A DNA stretch of 38,856 nt from Acidobacteriota bacterium (GCA_027622905.1 JAQBVV010000015.1:1-38856), one strand, 5' to 3'. Positions 16,835-25,134 are shown, counted from the stretch's first letter. Translations and numbers: made by a program. Notes: generated from the letters alone by a model not told the origin.

Positions 16835-17233
16835 ATGAGTGCGCCCGCCATCGTTGTCGTCGCCGCAGTCATCGAAGACGCCGATCGATTCCTCCTGACG
16901 CGCCGGCAACCGGGTGTCCACCTGGAGGGGATGTGGGAGTTTCCAGGTGGCAAGATCGATCCTGGCGAGACGCACGAAACCGCGCTCCGCCGCGAACTAC
17001 TGGAAGAACTTGGCGTCGAGGCCGACGTCGGCGCGTGCGTGCACCGAACGGAGCACTCTTACCCCGACCGAAACGTCGAACTGCACTTCTACCGGTGCGA
17101 CCTCAAGGGCGCACCGCGGCCGACGCTGGGGCAGGAGATGCGATGGGTGCGGCGGGACGAGCTTTCGTCGCTTGCGTTTCCTCCGGCCGACACGGAGCTG
17201 ATCGACATGCTCGTGTCATCGGACGGCCGCTGA
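16835..17233 (+). CDS. mutT: Nudix hydrolase, MutT-like 8-oxo-dGTP diphosphatase
   Basis: A 132-residue Nudix protein expected to cleanse the nucleotide pool by hydrolysing 8-oxo-dGTP. The Nudix box is complete, GKIDPGETHETALRRELLEE then LGV (pattern Gx5Ex7REUxEExGU), preceded by MWEFPGG as in MutT. The C-terminus RRDELSSLAFPPADTELID is typical of the family. ATG at 16835 is chosen because the Nudix fold begins there (IVVVAAVIED); the tracked frame starts inside mutY. Five bases separate it from mutY, so the two form an oxidised-guanine repair pair. A degenerate relative of its 3' end is found at 21500-21595. Confidence 0.92.
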   Translation: MSAPAIVVVAAVIEDADRFLLTRRQPGVHLEGMWEFPGGKIDPGETHETALRRELLEELGVEADVGACVHRTEHSYPDRNVELHFYRCDLKGAPRPTLGQEMRWVRRDELSSLAFPPADTELIDMLVSSDGR

Positions 17234-17249
17234 CGGACGCCTCCGCGTC

Positions 17250-17915
17250 TCAGTCTTCCCAGTCGTCCCAGGGATAGCGAAACGCCACGGACGCGCCGTT
17301 GCGCTCCACCAGCTCACGCACACGCGCCTCGGCGCTCTGCGCGACCTCCTCGAGGATACCGGAGCGCTCGGACTGCTCGCGCGCGGCGGCACTGAGCGCC
17401 CGTATCGCGCTCTCGCGATCCTGGGCCGTCACCCGGTTCCACCACCCGTCCACGTCCCTGAGGATCTCCATGTCGCGCATTTCGAGCGACAGGATGGCGG
17501 GCTGCGGCAGGCTGGCGTCGATCGAGAGCGGATACCGCGTGATGTCGATATCGAATGGCTCCTGCAGGTTGAAACCCGCCTTGGCCGTGAAGGTGCCACG
17601 CAACTCCAATGTCTTCGTGCTCCCCATCCAGGCGCTGGTCCAGCGGTGGTCCACGGACATGTCCCGGGACACGGTCGCCACCTCCAGGATCGGACTGTTC
17701 TGCTCGATCACCACCGTCTGGTTGATGGTCACCTGGGGCGTCACCTGAAACAGATCCTTGATCCCCTCGGCCGTGGCACTGGCGAGGTCGGTGGGGGCCT
17801 TGACCAGGACCACGTACAGCGCGGCAACCGACCCGGCCACCAGCAGGCCGACGACGACGGCGACGATCAGCAGCGCCTTCGAATTTGCCCCCGAGCGGGG
17901 TTCTTTCTGCATCAT
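17250..17915 (-). CDS. DUF4230-like membrane-anchored protein
   Basis: A 221-residue protein with one N-terminal membrane anchor (ALLIVAVVVGLLVAGSVAALYVVLV) and an exported or cytoplasmic-face domain of unknown function. The segment FQVTPQVTINQTVVIEQNSPILEVATVSRDM and the late RDVDGWWNRVTAQDRESAIRALSAAAREQ are the parts that recall DUF4230. The C-terminal helix region is charged and ends WDDWED. Two adjacent ATGs (17915 and 17912) could start it; the larger tracked ORF is upstream readthrough. It follows the small membrane protein gene by 11 bases, so the two are probably co-transcribed. The family name is recalled from pattern only. Confidence 0.75.
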   Translation of the reverse strand: MMQKEPRSGANSKALLIVAVVVGLLVAGSVAALYVVLVKAPTDLASATAEGIKDLFQVTPQVTINQTVVIEQNSPILEVATVSRDMSVDHRWTSAWMGSTKTLELRGTFTAKAGFNLQEPFDIDITRYPLSIDASLPQPAILSLEMRDMEILRDVDGWWNRVTAQDRESAIRALSAAAREQSERSGILEEVAQSAEARVRELVERNGASVAFRYPWDDWED

Positions 17916-17926
17916 GGTTTCAGGCC

Positions 17927-18274
17927 TCAGGCCAGTCCGAAGATCTTGCCCTTCAAGGAGCGGACGCCGGCCACACCCAGGAACAGGGCGCCGGCGGCCG
18001 TGCCCGTGATCGGTGTCGGCACCGCCGCCAGCACGCCCAGTAGCACAGACACCCCCAGCGCCCGCCCGGGCGTGTCGCCGTTCCAGTATCGCTGAATCAG
18101 GTAGGTGGGAATCGAGACCGCCAGGAAGCTCAGCGGAATTGTGACCGCCCAGAGCAGGACGGCCCACCCGGCCAGTGTCCACAGATTGTCCACCACCACG
18201 AGAACCAGCGCGGACCAGGGATGAATCCTCCCCTTCGCCGTCTCGGTGCGCCGATCCTCGATGCTTGTCGTCAT
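17927..18274 (-). CDS. Small integral membrane protein of unknown function
   Basis: A 115-residue protein with a charged N-terminus (MTTSIEDRRTETAKG) and about three hydrophobic segments: LVLVVVDNLWTLAGWAVLLWAVTIPLSF, a middle LGVSVLLGVLAAVPTPI, and GTAAGALFLGVAGV. I do not recognise the family. It lies just upstream of the DUF4230-like gene and probably shares its transcript. ATG at 18274 gives a compact protein with normal codon use. Confidence 0.65.
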   Translation of the reverse strand: MTTSIEDRRTETAKGRIHPWSALVLVVVDNLWTLAGWAVLLWAVTIPLSFLAVSIPTYLIQRYWNGDTPGRALGVSVLLGVLAAVPTPITGTAAGALFLGVAGVRSLKGKIFGLA

Positions 18275-18719
18275 CTCGTCTGTTCCAGCCGGGACGTCGA
18301 CCGCCCGGCAGCCACCAACATGAACAGACTATCGCACTGTGGGAAACGCTGCTGCGGGTACCCGGCGGCGCGGCAATCAAACTCGATGCGCGCTGCTGGT
18401 AATACACTTGGTGCGACTGCTGACTACACAGTCCGCAGCCTGTCGATCGCCGCACGATCCAGACGTTACCCACCGCATGGTCCACGGCGGTCTTATCGCC
18501 TGCTGGTGAGGATCTGCCGCCGTCGCGAAGCCGCGGTGAGCAGAAACCGGGACGGCGGCGGCGGCCGCACCTGGAGGTGCCGCGATTCCGGCGCGTCCCG
18601 GGATGAGCCGCGCGCCGGCGAAGGTATGGAGGGATAATGTGGTCGGTCAAGAAGCCGGCAGATCGGGTTTCCCTGTCGGCATCAGTGGGCCATGTGGCGC
18701 CACTCAAGGAGAGCACACC
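18275..18719. other. 445-bp gap with divergent upstream signals
   Basis: The region lies between a minus-strand membrane protein gene and the plus-strand DUF1161 gene and must hold both promoters. A TAATAC near 18401-18406 is the only -10-like sequence I noticed. Tracked ORFs here have no credible protein character, and no strong repeat or hairpin was seen. Confidence 0.4.
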
Positions 18720-18944
18720 ATGAGAACCGTGATTGCGGCAATCGCCGTGCTGCTGCTGGCGACTCCGGTCCTGGCGCAGCAAAAGGATTGCGAGGAGCTC
18801 CGCACCGAGATCGAAGCCAAGATCAAGGCCAACGGCGTGGAGGAGTTCACCCTGGACATCGTCCCGAACGATCAGGTGGGGGACCGCAACGTGGTCGGCA
18901 GTTGCGACGGCGGCACCAGCAAGATCGTGTACACCCGCGGCTGA
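18720..18944 (+). CDS. Small secreted DUF1161 family protein
   Basis: A 74-residue exported protein. The signal peptide is MRTVIAAIAVLLLATPVLAQQ with cleavage expected after LAQ or ALAQ-like residues. The mature part CEELRTEIEAKIKANGVEEFTLDIV and then VGSCDGGTSKIVYTR matches DUF1161, with two conserved cysteines that probably form a disulfide. ATG at 18720 is supported by AAGGAG eight bases upstream; the tracked start at 18603 lies outside the signal peptide. Function of the family is unknown. Confidence 0.85.
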   Translation: MRTVIAAIAVLLLATPVLAQQKDCEELRTEIEAKIKANGVEEFTLDIVPNDQVGDRNVVGSCDGGTSKIVYTRG

Positions 18945-19128
18945 CCTGCATCCGCGCTCGAGATTGCGCCTGGGTTCCGGCCGTGGCATGCCCGAAAGGG
19001 CAAGATTCCAAGTGTATTCAATGACTTTCGGTCGACTCGGCCTCCAATTCTCGCGCCCTGGCGAATGCCGCCTCCGCCAACTGCCCCTGCGCGCGAAGCC
19101 CAGATTGGGGCGCCACCCGGCCCTGTAG

Positions 19129-20919
19129 CTACAGCCCGCTCTCGCCGATCTTTAGCCAGGTTCCGCCCGGTTCTTGCTGTTCGACGCCCGGCTTCGACCA
19201 GTCGCACACGCCATCCGGAAATGCCCCCTTCAGGCGCACCATTTCTTCCGCGGTAAACGTCACCGCGTAATCGGCTGACGCGATCGGTTTCAACTGGCAC
19301 TTCACGATGTCATTGGCAATCGACCCGCCCGCGACCTCTCGGGGAAACGACGCGGAGGGATACAGCTGCTCGCAGCGGCCCGACGCGGCGCGCGTCGGCG
19401 TCTCCACCACCTTTGCCGACTCCTCGTCCCGAGTCCAGCAGGCATCGACGAGATCGGCCGGCTTCGCGCGACGGATCTTCGCGATCGGCGGATCGCCAGA
19501 GGCGTCCTCGTCCAGCGCCGTCAGCCATCGATCCATCTGGCTCAGGGCCTCCCGATACACGGGGCTCGACGTATTGCCACGGTACCGGTTGTCCTCCACG
19601 AGAATGATGTAGTTGTCCGCGGTCCCGTTCGCCTTCTGCAAGCGGTCGCGCACCGAGAACGAGTGAAACCGGATGTGCACGTCTCCGTCCGGATCATCAT
19701 CCAGGTAGTTGCGGTAGTCGATGACAGGCACCGACGCCAAACCTCCGCCGCCGTTGAGCACCCGACCTGTGCGGTAGGCTGCGCGGACGGCGGTGAGATC
19801 GGCCACCGCTCGCGCACTGACGACATTCCCGTCATGGTCGAACCCGCCAATCCGTTCGTTCAGATCGAGAAACTGCGCCGTGCTGATCGTCCCCGCGTTC
19901 AGCGCCAGGAGACCGTACTGCACCCCAACGTTGTCGAGTGGCCGCAGGGCGAAACCCGTCTTCGCATCGCGCCCGAAGGCATTCGCGGCATGGTCGTACA
20001 CGTCACAGCGCGTGCCCGTCGGATTAGTCGACGGATCGTACCGAAGATCCTCTGGCAGCACGTCGGGACAGAACTCCGACACATGAACGCGCCCGGCGCC
20101 GTCACGATCGATCTCCAGCATCGTGGCGAGACTGAGGAATCCCCCGACGCCGCGCTTCTGCTCATCGGTGAACGGAACCGCGGCCCGCGAGGCGAAGTAG
20201 GTATTCAGGAGACGGGCGTCGGTGATCGTCATGACCGTTGCAAACGTCATGTCCGGAAAAGTCCGACACGGAATCAGGCCGTCGAGCACTCCAGGGTAGT
20301 TGTCGGCGGTCTGCAGCTGTGGATACGAACCGCCCGAGCAGCCCCAACCGATCGTGAACCGTGGCTCGCCATAGGCCTCGATGAAGTGCTCCTTGACCAT
20401 CATGGTGGTCTCGGACGCCAGCAGGTCGCTGCAGTTATTGCGAGACACGTTCAACGACGACGAGGCGACGGCGTAGCCCTGCCGCAACATCACGTCGTTG
20501 TCGACGCCGCCCGTGTTGTCACCCTGGCGATACCAGCCCCTGACGCATCCGCCGCCGTGCGTGTAGATCAGCCGGTGATTCCACCCGGCGGGAGGACTCC
20601 AGGGGTCCGGAGTCGGGTCGGATGCCGGATCGTGCAGCATCGCGATCTGATAGATCCCACGATTGATCGTGCCCGTCTCGATCCGAACGACGTACGGCAC
20701 CGCGGTCCCGTCGAGGATCGACGCCTGCGCGAGATCGGGCGGTCTCACGCCCGAGGGCAGCGGCTTCAAGTCCCCTCCGGCTGTCGATCGATAGTAGTAG
20801 TCGACGCGGCGCTCGATGGAACAGTTGGCGTCGACTGGCGTGCCAAGCATCTCGCCGGATTGCAGCTCGAAGGTCTCCGTCTGGCACACGAACGGCTGCT
20901 GGTTAGGTCCGGAGAACAC
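19129..20919 (-). CDS. DUF6351 family hydrolase-like protein, C-terminal part of an interrupted gene
   Basis: A 596-residue open frame covering the main DUF6351 domain, probably an alpha/beta-hydrolase fold distantly like tannase/feruloyl esterases. It starts with VFSGPNQQPFVCQTE, has IYTHGGGCVRGWYRQG, a nucleophile-elbow motif GWGCSGGSYPQLQ and several paired cysteines, as expected for an exported enzyme. It has no signal peptide of its own. The frame continues upstream in register into the signal-bearing 128-residue ORF at 20950-21336, separated only by one TGA (20950-20952) plus ten sense codons. It is thus one gene of about 735 codons broken by a single UGA. GTG at 20919 is merely the first listed start after the stop. 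Confidence 0.8.
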   Translation of the reverse strand: MFSGPNQQPFVCQTETFELQSGEMLGTPVDANCSIERRVDYYYRSTAGGDLKPLPSGVRPPDLAQASILDGTAVPYVVRIETGTINRGIYQIAMLHDPASDPTPDPWSPPAGWNHRLIYTHGGGCVRGWYRQGDNTGGVDNDVMLRQGYAVASSSLNVSRNNCSDLLASETTMMVKEHFIEAYGEPRFTIGWGCSGGSYPQLQTADNYPGVLDGLIPCRTFPDMTFATVMTITDARLLNTYFASRAAVPFTDEQKRGVGGFLSLATMLEIDRDGAGRVHVSEFCPDVLPEDLRYDPSTNPTGTRCDVYDHAANAFGRDAKTGFALRPLDNVGVQYGLLALNAGTISTAQFLDLNERIGGFDHDGNVVSARAVADLTAVRAAYRTGRVLNGGGGLASVPVIDYRNYLDDDPDGDVHIRFHSFSVRDRLQKANGTADNYIILVEDNRYRGNTSSPVYREALSQMDRWLTALDEDASGDPPIAKIRRAKPADLVDACWTRDEESAKVVETPTRAASGRCEQLYPSASFPREVAGGSIANDIVKCQLKPIASADYAVTFTAEEMVRLKGAFPDGVCDWSKPGVEQQEPGGTWLKIGESGL

Positions 20920-20922
20920 GGG

Positions 20923-20949
20923 ACCGATCGTCGGATGATTGACGACGGT
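20923..20949 (-). other. Hairpin immediately 3' of the in-frame UGA
   Basis: In mRNA sense the bases right after UGA are ACCGUCGUC, an eight-base loop AAUCAUCC, then GACGAUCGGU. This gives nine pairs with one bulged U. A stem starting at the base after UGA is suggestive in a genome with Sec machinery. However the loop lacks the early G described for bacterial SECIS elements, and the loop is closer to the UGA than usual. Confidence 0.55.
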
Positions 20950-21336
20950 TCACCGCGTGGCACCGGTATCGCCCGGACGCCCGGCCGTTGCGGACACCGT
21001 GTTGCGCCCGAGGACAAGACCCGTGACCAGTCCCGTCAGTGTGTGGCGTGTGTCGTCGTGTCGAAAGACGCTGGTGACGTCGGTGCCGTTCAGCGCAACG
21101 CGCGGCTCACCCAGGGACATCGTCGGGGGCACCTGCACGCGGACCAGGACGTCGCCGCCGCTCACAAACTCGGGCTTGGCCGAGAGTGTGGTGATCATCA
21201 ATTTCCCGTCGATCGACTGCGCCGACGGTCCAGTCACCACCGACGTGAGGAACAAGCTTCCCACGAGGATCAGACCACCTGCCCCAGTGACGCGAGCGGC
21301 ACTCCCAAGCCGCGTGCGGCCAACGACGTTGTGCAT
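20950..21336 (-). pseudogene. N-terminal part of the interrupted DUF6351 gene
   Basis: A 128-codon frame with a basic N-terminus and hydrophobic export segment (VTGAGGLILVGSLFLTSVVTGPSAQS), then an immunoglobulin-like domain with LSAKPEFVSGGDVLVRVQVP, VALNGTDVTSVF and LTGLVTGLVLGRNTVSA. This is the usual N-terminal domain of DUF6351 proteins. It ends ...GATR then TGA, and the same frame goes on as TVVNHPTIGPVFSGP, the expected next block. As recalled, relatives have a leucine-type residue where the TGA stands. Explanations are a nonsense mutation, sequencing error, readthrough, or Sec insertion; nonsense or error is most likely. Confidence 0.7.
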
Positions 21337-21499
21337 GCCCGACTCCCTTTCTGAACTCCGTCACCTCGTCTGGGGCGACTATACGGCAAGGGCAATCGCC
21401 TCGCGACTACAGGAAGCATGAGCCGGTACACAGTGTTTCCGGACGTCAGCTCAGTCTTCCGGGAAGGAAGACGAAAGCCGACGTGAATGTTTCTTGCAG

Positions 21500-21595
21500 G
21501 CGCGGGACAGGCTCCGGTCGCTCGGGTTTCCGCCGGCCGACACGGAACCGCACGGCACCGATCGTGATGCTCAGGTCATCGGACGGTCGCTGACG
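21500..21595 (+). pseudogene. Degenerate fragment related to the 3' end of mutT
   Basis: In one frame this reads ARDRLRSLGFPPADTE, against RRDELSSLAFPPADTE at the end of the MutT at 16835-17233. DNA similarity continues through TCATCGGACGG.CGCTGACG after a short insertion. The similarity includes the stop-codon region of mutT and runs into the 3' end of ygfZ on the other strand. No upstream Nudix box is present. It is a remnant of a second or duplicated mutT-like gene. Confidence 0.6.
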
Positions 21596-22569
21596 ACGGC
21601 GGATACGAGGCCCGAGGGCGTCTCCACTTCCAGTTGAGTTCCGGCAGCAACGAAGTCGCGGTGCACGTAGCCGAGTGCGATCGCCCCCAGGCTGGGCGAT
21701 CGTGCGGCGCTGGTGACGCCGCCGACATCGCGCGTGTCGGAGAACATTCTGGCGCCGCCGACCGGCAAGTTCTGCGGCTGCTCACCCTGCACGCGCAACC
21801 CCACGAGCCTCTTGGCAACCCGCCCATGTCCGCGGTGAAGAACCCTGATGATCACTTCCTGCCCCACGTAGCAACCCTTGCTCATCGAGATCGCGCGATC
21901 CTCGATCCCGGCCTCGAGCGGTATCGTCTCGTCGGTCATGTCCGTACCGAACAGCGGATAGCCCGCTTCGATCCGCGCGGCCTCGATCGCCTCGGGCTCC
22001 GCCACGGTGGCACCATGTTCGACGAGCGCGCGCTGAAGATCGGCGCCCTGCGCCGGGTCGGCATAGAGAACGAATCCGGGAACGCCGAGCTGAGAGACGC
22101 GCGCAACGACGACGGGGGCGCCGCCGAACTCAGCCCTGGCGTTGCAATACTCGGACCACGACGCCAGACCGGACATGCCGGTCAGGACGGCCTCGATGGT
22201 CGACGCCGCGGCCGGACCGTGAAGCCACACCGCCGCCAGCGTGTCCGACAGGTCCGCGATCTGCACGTCCTCGCTGAACAGGAACTGATCCAGTCGCTCC
22301 AAGGTGACCGACAGGAGGTCGGCGGGGACGTCCAGCAGCATCATGTCGCCGGACTCGAAGATGTGGATGTCGGTGAGCATCCGCCCCTGGGGCGTCAGCC
22401 ACGCCGCGTAGCAGCCGGTTCCCGGCGTCAGCGCCTGAATGTCGTTGGTCAGCAGGCCGTGCAGATACCTGGCCCTGTCCGCACCCGTGAGGCCGATGCC
22501 TCCGCGCCGTGCGATCGCGCCGATTGCCGCCTTTTCCTTGAGCGCGCGGTAGTTGTCCTGAGTGGTCAT
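21571..22569 (-). CDS. ygfZ: YgfZ/GcvT-like folate-binding protein
   Basis: A 332-residue cytoplasmic protein of the YgfZ (IBA57-like) family, which uses folate to support repair or assembly of certain iron-sulfur enzymes. The N-terminal part has LTGADRARYLHGLLTNDIQAL and GCYAAWLTPQGRMLTDIHIF; the signature motif KGCYVGQEVIIRVLHRGHG with the key cysteine is intact. The C-terminal barrel holds LGAIALGYVHRDF. I chose ATG at 22569 (MTTQDNYRALKEKA); the tracked GTG at 22584 adds five residues. Its last codons coincide with the mutT-like remnant. It is divergent from the hydrolase gene with a gap of only 31 bp. Confidence 0.93.
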   Translation of the reverse strand: MTTQDNYRALKEKAAIGAIARRGGIGLTGADRARYLHGLLTNDIQALTPGTGCYAAWLTPQGRMLTDIHIFESGDMMLLDVPADLLSVTLERLDQFLFSEDVQIADLSDTLAAVWLHGPAAASTIEAVLTGMSGLASWSEYCNARAEFGGAPVVVARVSQLGVPGFVLYADPAQGADLQRALVEHGATVAEPEAIEAARIEAGYPLFGTDMTDETIPLEAGIEDRAISMSKGCYVGQEVIIRVLHRGHGRVAKRLVGLRVQGEQPQNLPVGGARMFSDTRDVGGVTSAARSPSLGAIALGYVHRDFVAAGTQLEVETPSGLVSAVVSDRPMT

Positions 22570-22600
22570 AAGGCATGAGAACACTGATAGGATTCCAGCA

Positions 22601-24271
22601 GTGTCTATTCGCTATTGTATCTGCGCGGCGATGCTCATCCTCGCCGGTACGACAACCGGAGGGCAGGCGCCGGAACCCACGTCGGAATCCACGTCGGAAC
22701 CCACGTCCCGCGGCTACACCATCTTCGCCGGTGGCAACGTGGTCGGCCGCGAAGCGGTCACCGTCCAGCAAACAGCCGATGGCACCACGATCTCGGCCAC
22801 CGGCCGCATCTCGGGGTCTCTTGATATCGTGATCGATCGCGCCGAGGTGCGCTATCGGGCGGACTGGACACCCGAAGCATTCGAGATCGAGGCCACTGTG
22901 AACGGCGGCAGCACGGCGCTCTACACGACCTTCGACGGCGAGACGGCGTTCACCAAGGGACTTGATGGCGGCGAACGGATCGAGCAGACCGACGACATCT
23001 CCGCCGGGTCGCTTGTGCTCCCCAACGTGTTCTTCGGTGCCTACGAAGCGCTGGCCCGTCAGCTGGCGGGCGCCGCTGACGGGCAGGAGTTCCCCGTCTA
23101 TCTCGGCAGAGGCTCGCAGGGCGCGATGCAGGTGACGAGTGCAGGCGAAGAGCAGATCCAGATCGGGGCAGCCACGCTCAGCGTTCGGCGCACGTCTTTG
23201 TCGTACACGAACCCGCGGGGCACAAGCGTCGTCCACCTCTACGCCGACGAGGACGGCTCTCTGCTGCGTGTCAGCATTCCCGACATGAGTCTCGACTTCA
23301 TGCGGGAGGATCTGGCGTCGTCAACGTCGCGGGCGGTGGTCTACTCGAATCCCGGTGACGAGACTGTCACGATCCCGGCCGCGGGTTTCAATCTTGGCGG
23401 GACGCTAACGCGCCCGCCTGCCGGCACCGGTCGAATGCCGGCGGTCATCCTGCTCGGAGGAGTGGCATCCAGCGATCGCGAGGGCGTCGTCGCTGGCGTG
23501 CCGATTCTGGGTCAGCTTGCCGGCGCGATCGCTGAAGCCGGGATCGTTGCCGTGCGATACGACAAGCGTGGTACCGGGCAAAGCGGTGGCCGAGCCGAAT
23601 CAGCAACGCTCGGCGATTACGCCGCCGACGCCAGAGACGTTGTCCGCTGGCTGTCCGACCAGCCCGATATCGACCGCGATCGCATCGCCGTGCTCGGATT
23701 CAACGAAGGCGCCTGGACGGCCTTGCTCGTGGCAACCCGCGAGCGGCGAATCGCGGGAGTCGTGACCATCGCCTCTCCGGCCGCTACCGGCGCGGACCGG
23801 GTGCTCGAACAGCAGCGCCAGGCGCTGGCCAGGCTCGACACCTCTCCAACAGCCCTCGTCGCCAGAATCGAGCTGCAGAACAAGATCAACGAGGCGGCCA
23901 TGACCGGGCGCGGCTGGGACGACATCCCTGATGACATACGTCGGCAGGCTGACACGCCCTGGTTCGAGAGCTTCCTGAAGTTCGATCCCGCAGAGACCAT
24001 CAGCGATGTCCGCCGGCCGGTGCTGCTCGTGCACGGTGAACTGGACGCCGAAGTCCCGGTGTCGCATCTGGATCGCCTCGCCGAGGCGGCCAGAGACGGT
24101 CGCCCCACATCGGTCGCCGTCGCCAGGCTTCCAGGCGTCAATCATCTGTTGCTGCCCGCTGTCACCGGCGACACCGACGAGTACGCGTCGCTGGACGACC
24201 GCGATGTGAGCGGGGCCGCACGCGCGTCCATCACCGACTGGTTGGCGGAGACCTTCTCGGCCGTCCGCTAG
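22601..24271 (+). CDS. Secreted alpha/beta hydrolase-like protein with Ser-to-Asn nucleophile
   Basis: A 556-residue protein with a signal peptide (SIRYCICAAMLILAGTTTGGQA), a short Pro/Ser/Thr linker made of a 12-bp tandem repeat, a beta-rich N-terminal domain to about residue 255, and a C-terminal dienelactone-hydrolase-like domain. Conserved hydrolase parts are PAVILLGGVASSDREG, VAVRYDKRGTGQSGG, RDVVRWLSDQPDIDRDRIAVLG, the acid turn LLVHGELDAEVPV and the late histidine in LPGVNHLLLP. The nucleophile elbow reads GFNEG (Asn about 368), whereas relatives of this type have GHSEG. Catalysis by the usual triad would be lost. GTG at 22601 is preferred because AGGA lies eight bases upstream and the signal peptide follows. 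Confidence 0.85.
   Translation: MSIRYCICAAMLILAGTTTGGQAPEPTSESTSEPTSRGYTIFAGGNVVGREAVTVQQTADGTTISATGRISGSLDIVIDRAEVRYRADWTPEAFEIEATVNGGSTALYTTFDGETAFTKGLDGGERIEQTDDISAGSLVLPNVFFGAYEALARQLAGAADGQEFPVYLGRGSQGAMQVTSAGEEQIQIGAATLSVRRTSLSYTNPRGTSVVHLYADEDGSLLRVSIPDMSLDFMREDLASSTSRAVVYSNPGDETVTIPAAGFNLGGTLTRPPAGTGRMPAVILLGGVASSDREGVVAGVPILGQLAGAIAEAGIVAVRYDKRGTGQSGGRAESATLGDYAADARDVVRWLSDQPDIDRDRIAVLGFNEGAWTALLVATRERRIAGVVTIASPAATGADRVLEQQRQALARLDTSPTALVARIELQNKINEAAMTGRGWDDIPDDIRRQADTPWFESFLKFDPAETISDVRRPVLLVHGELDAEVPVSHLDRLAEAARDGRPTSVAVARLPGVNHLLLPAVTGDTDEYASLDDRDVSGAARASITDWLAETFSAVR
22672..22707 (+). repeat. Three 12-bp tandem repeats in the hydrolase linker
   Basis: Three consecutive copies of GGAAYCCACGTC, encoding E-P/S-T-S repeats just after the signal peptide. 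In-frame copy-number change would lengthen or shorten the linker without breaking the gene. Confidence 0.75.
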
Positions 24272-24299
24272 TCGGGGCGAGAGCAAAAAGGGAACCTTG

Positions 24300-25133
24300 A
24301 TGCAGGCGAAGCCGGTTCGAACAACTGACCTGAAAGAACTGAAACGGCGTGGCGAGAAGATCGCCATGCTCACGGCGTACGACGCGACGATGGCTCGCCT
24401 GCTGGATCGAGCCGGCATCGACGTTCTGCTGGTGGGAGATTCGCTGGGCATGGTCGTCCTGGGCTACGACACCACCGTGCCGGTCACGCTGGACGACATG
24501 CTGCACCATACGCGGATCGTGGTGCGGGGCACCGAACGGGCGCTCGTCGTCGCTGACATGCCGTTCCTGAGCTACCAGGTCAGTACGTCCGAGGCGGTGC
24601 GGAATGCCGGCCGGCTGATGAAAGAGGGCGGGGCGGCGGCGGTGAAACTCGAAGGCGGGCGCGCGGTCATCGACGTCGTCAAGCGGCTCGTCGACGTGGG
24701 CATCCCGGTGATGGGACATCTCGGACTGCTTCCCCAGTCCGTTCACCAGGTGGGCGGATTCCACAAGCAGGCGACGCGCCCCGCGGAAGTCGAGAGGCTG
24801 CTCGCCGACGCCGCCGCGCTCGAGGCGGCTGGCGCGTTCTCGATCGTGCTCGAGTCCATTCCTTCCGAGGTCGCGAAGGCCGCCACCGCGCACGTGAGCG
24901 TCCCGACGATCGGCATCGGGGCGGGACCGCACTGCGATGGCCAGGTTCTGGTGTGCTCCGACATGCTGGGGCTCTTCGACGATTTCGTGCCACCGTTCGT
25001 CAAGCAGTACGCAAGGCTTGCCGACACGATCCGTGACGCGGGCCACGCGTATATCGAGGACGTACGCGCCGGACGCTTTCCTGAAGCCGGCTCCCCCGCC
25101 ACGGCGCCCGGGAACAAGACACGGACGGCGTAG
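24300..25133 (+). CDS. panB: 3-methyl-2-oxobutanoate hydroxymethyltransferase PanB
   Basis: A 277-residue cytoplasmic enzyme adding a hydroxymethyl group from methylene-tetrahydrofolate to 2-oxoisovalerate to give ketopantoate, the first committed step of pantothenate and CoA synthesis. Motifs: KIAMLTAYDATMARLLD, LLVGDSLGMVVLGYDTTVPVTLDDML with the metal-binding aspartate, ADMPFLSYQVS, AAAVKLEGG, VMGHLGLLPQSVHQVGGF and IPTIGIGAGPHCDGQVLV-like residues. ATG at 24300 follows an AAGGGAA ribosome site; a TTG just before it is less likely. One base separates its stop from the panC start region, so the two are an operon. Confidence 0.96.
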   Translation: MQAKPVRTTDLKELKRRGEKIAMLTAYDATMARLLDRAGIDVLLVGDSLGMVVLGYDTTVPVTLDDMLHHTRIVVRGTERALVVADMPFLSYQVSTSEAVRNAGRLMKEGGAAAVKLEGGRAVIDVVKRLVDVGIPVMGHLGLLPQSVHQVGGFHKQATRPAEVERLLADAAALEAAGAFSIVLESIPSEVAKAATAHVSVPTIGIGAGPHCDGQVLVCSDMLGLFDDFVPPFVKQYARLADTIRDAGHAYIEDVRAGRFPEAGSPATAPGNKTRTA

Positions 25134-25134
25134 G

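Noticed and set aside
20923-20949. Calling the hairpin a SECIS element
   Set aside because: Loop sequence and distance do not meet the described bacterial SECIS pattern, so it is listed only as a hairpin.
19663-21354. 563-residue plus-strand ORF
   Set aside because: Antisense shadow of the DUF6351 gene. Its openness is a by-product of high GC; composition is Arg/His/Val-rich with no recognisable motif.
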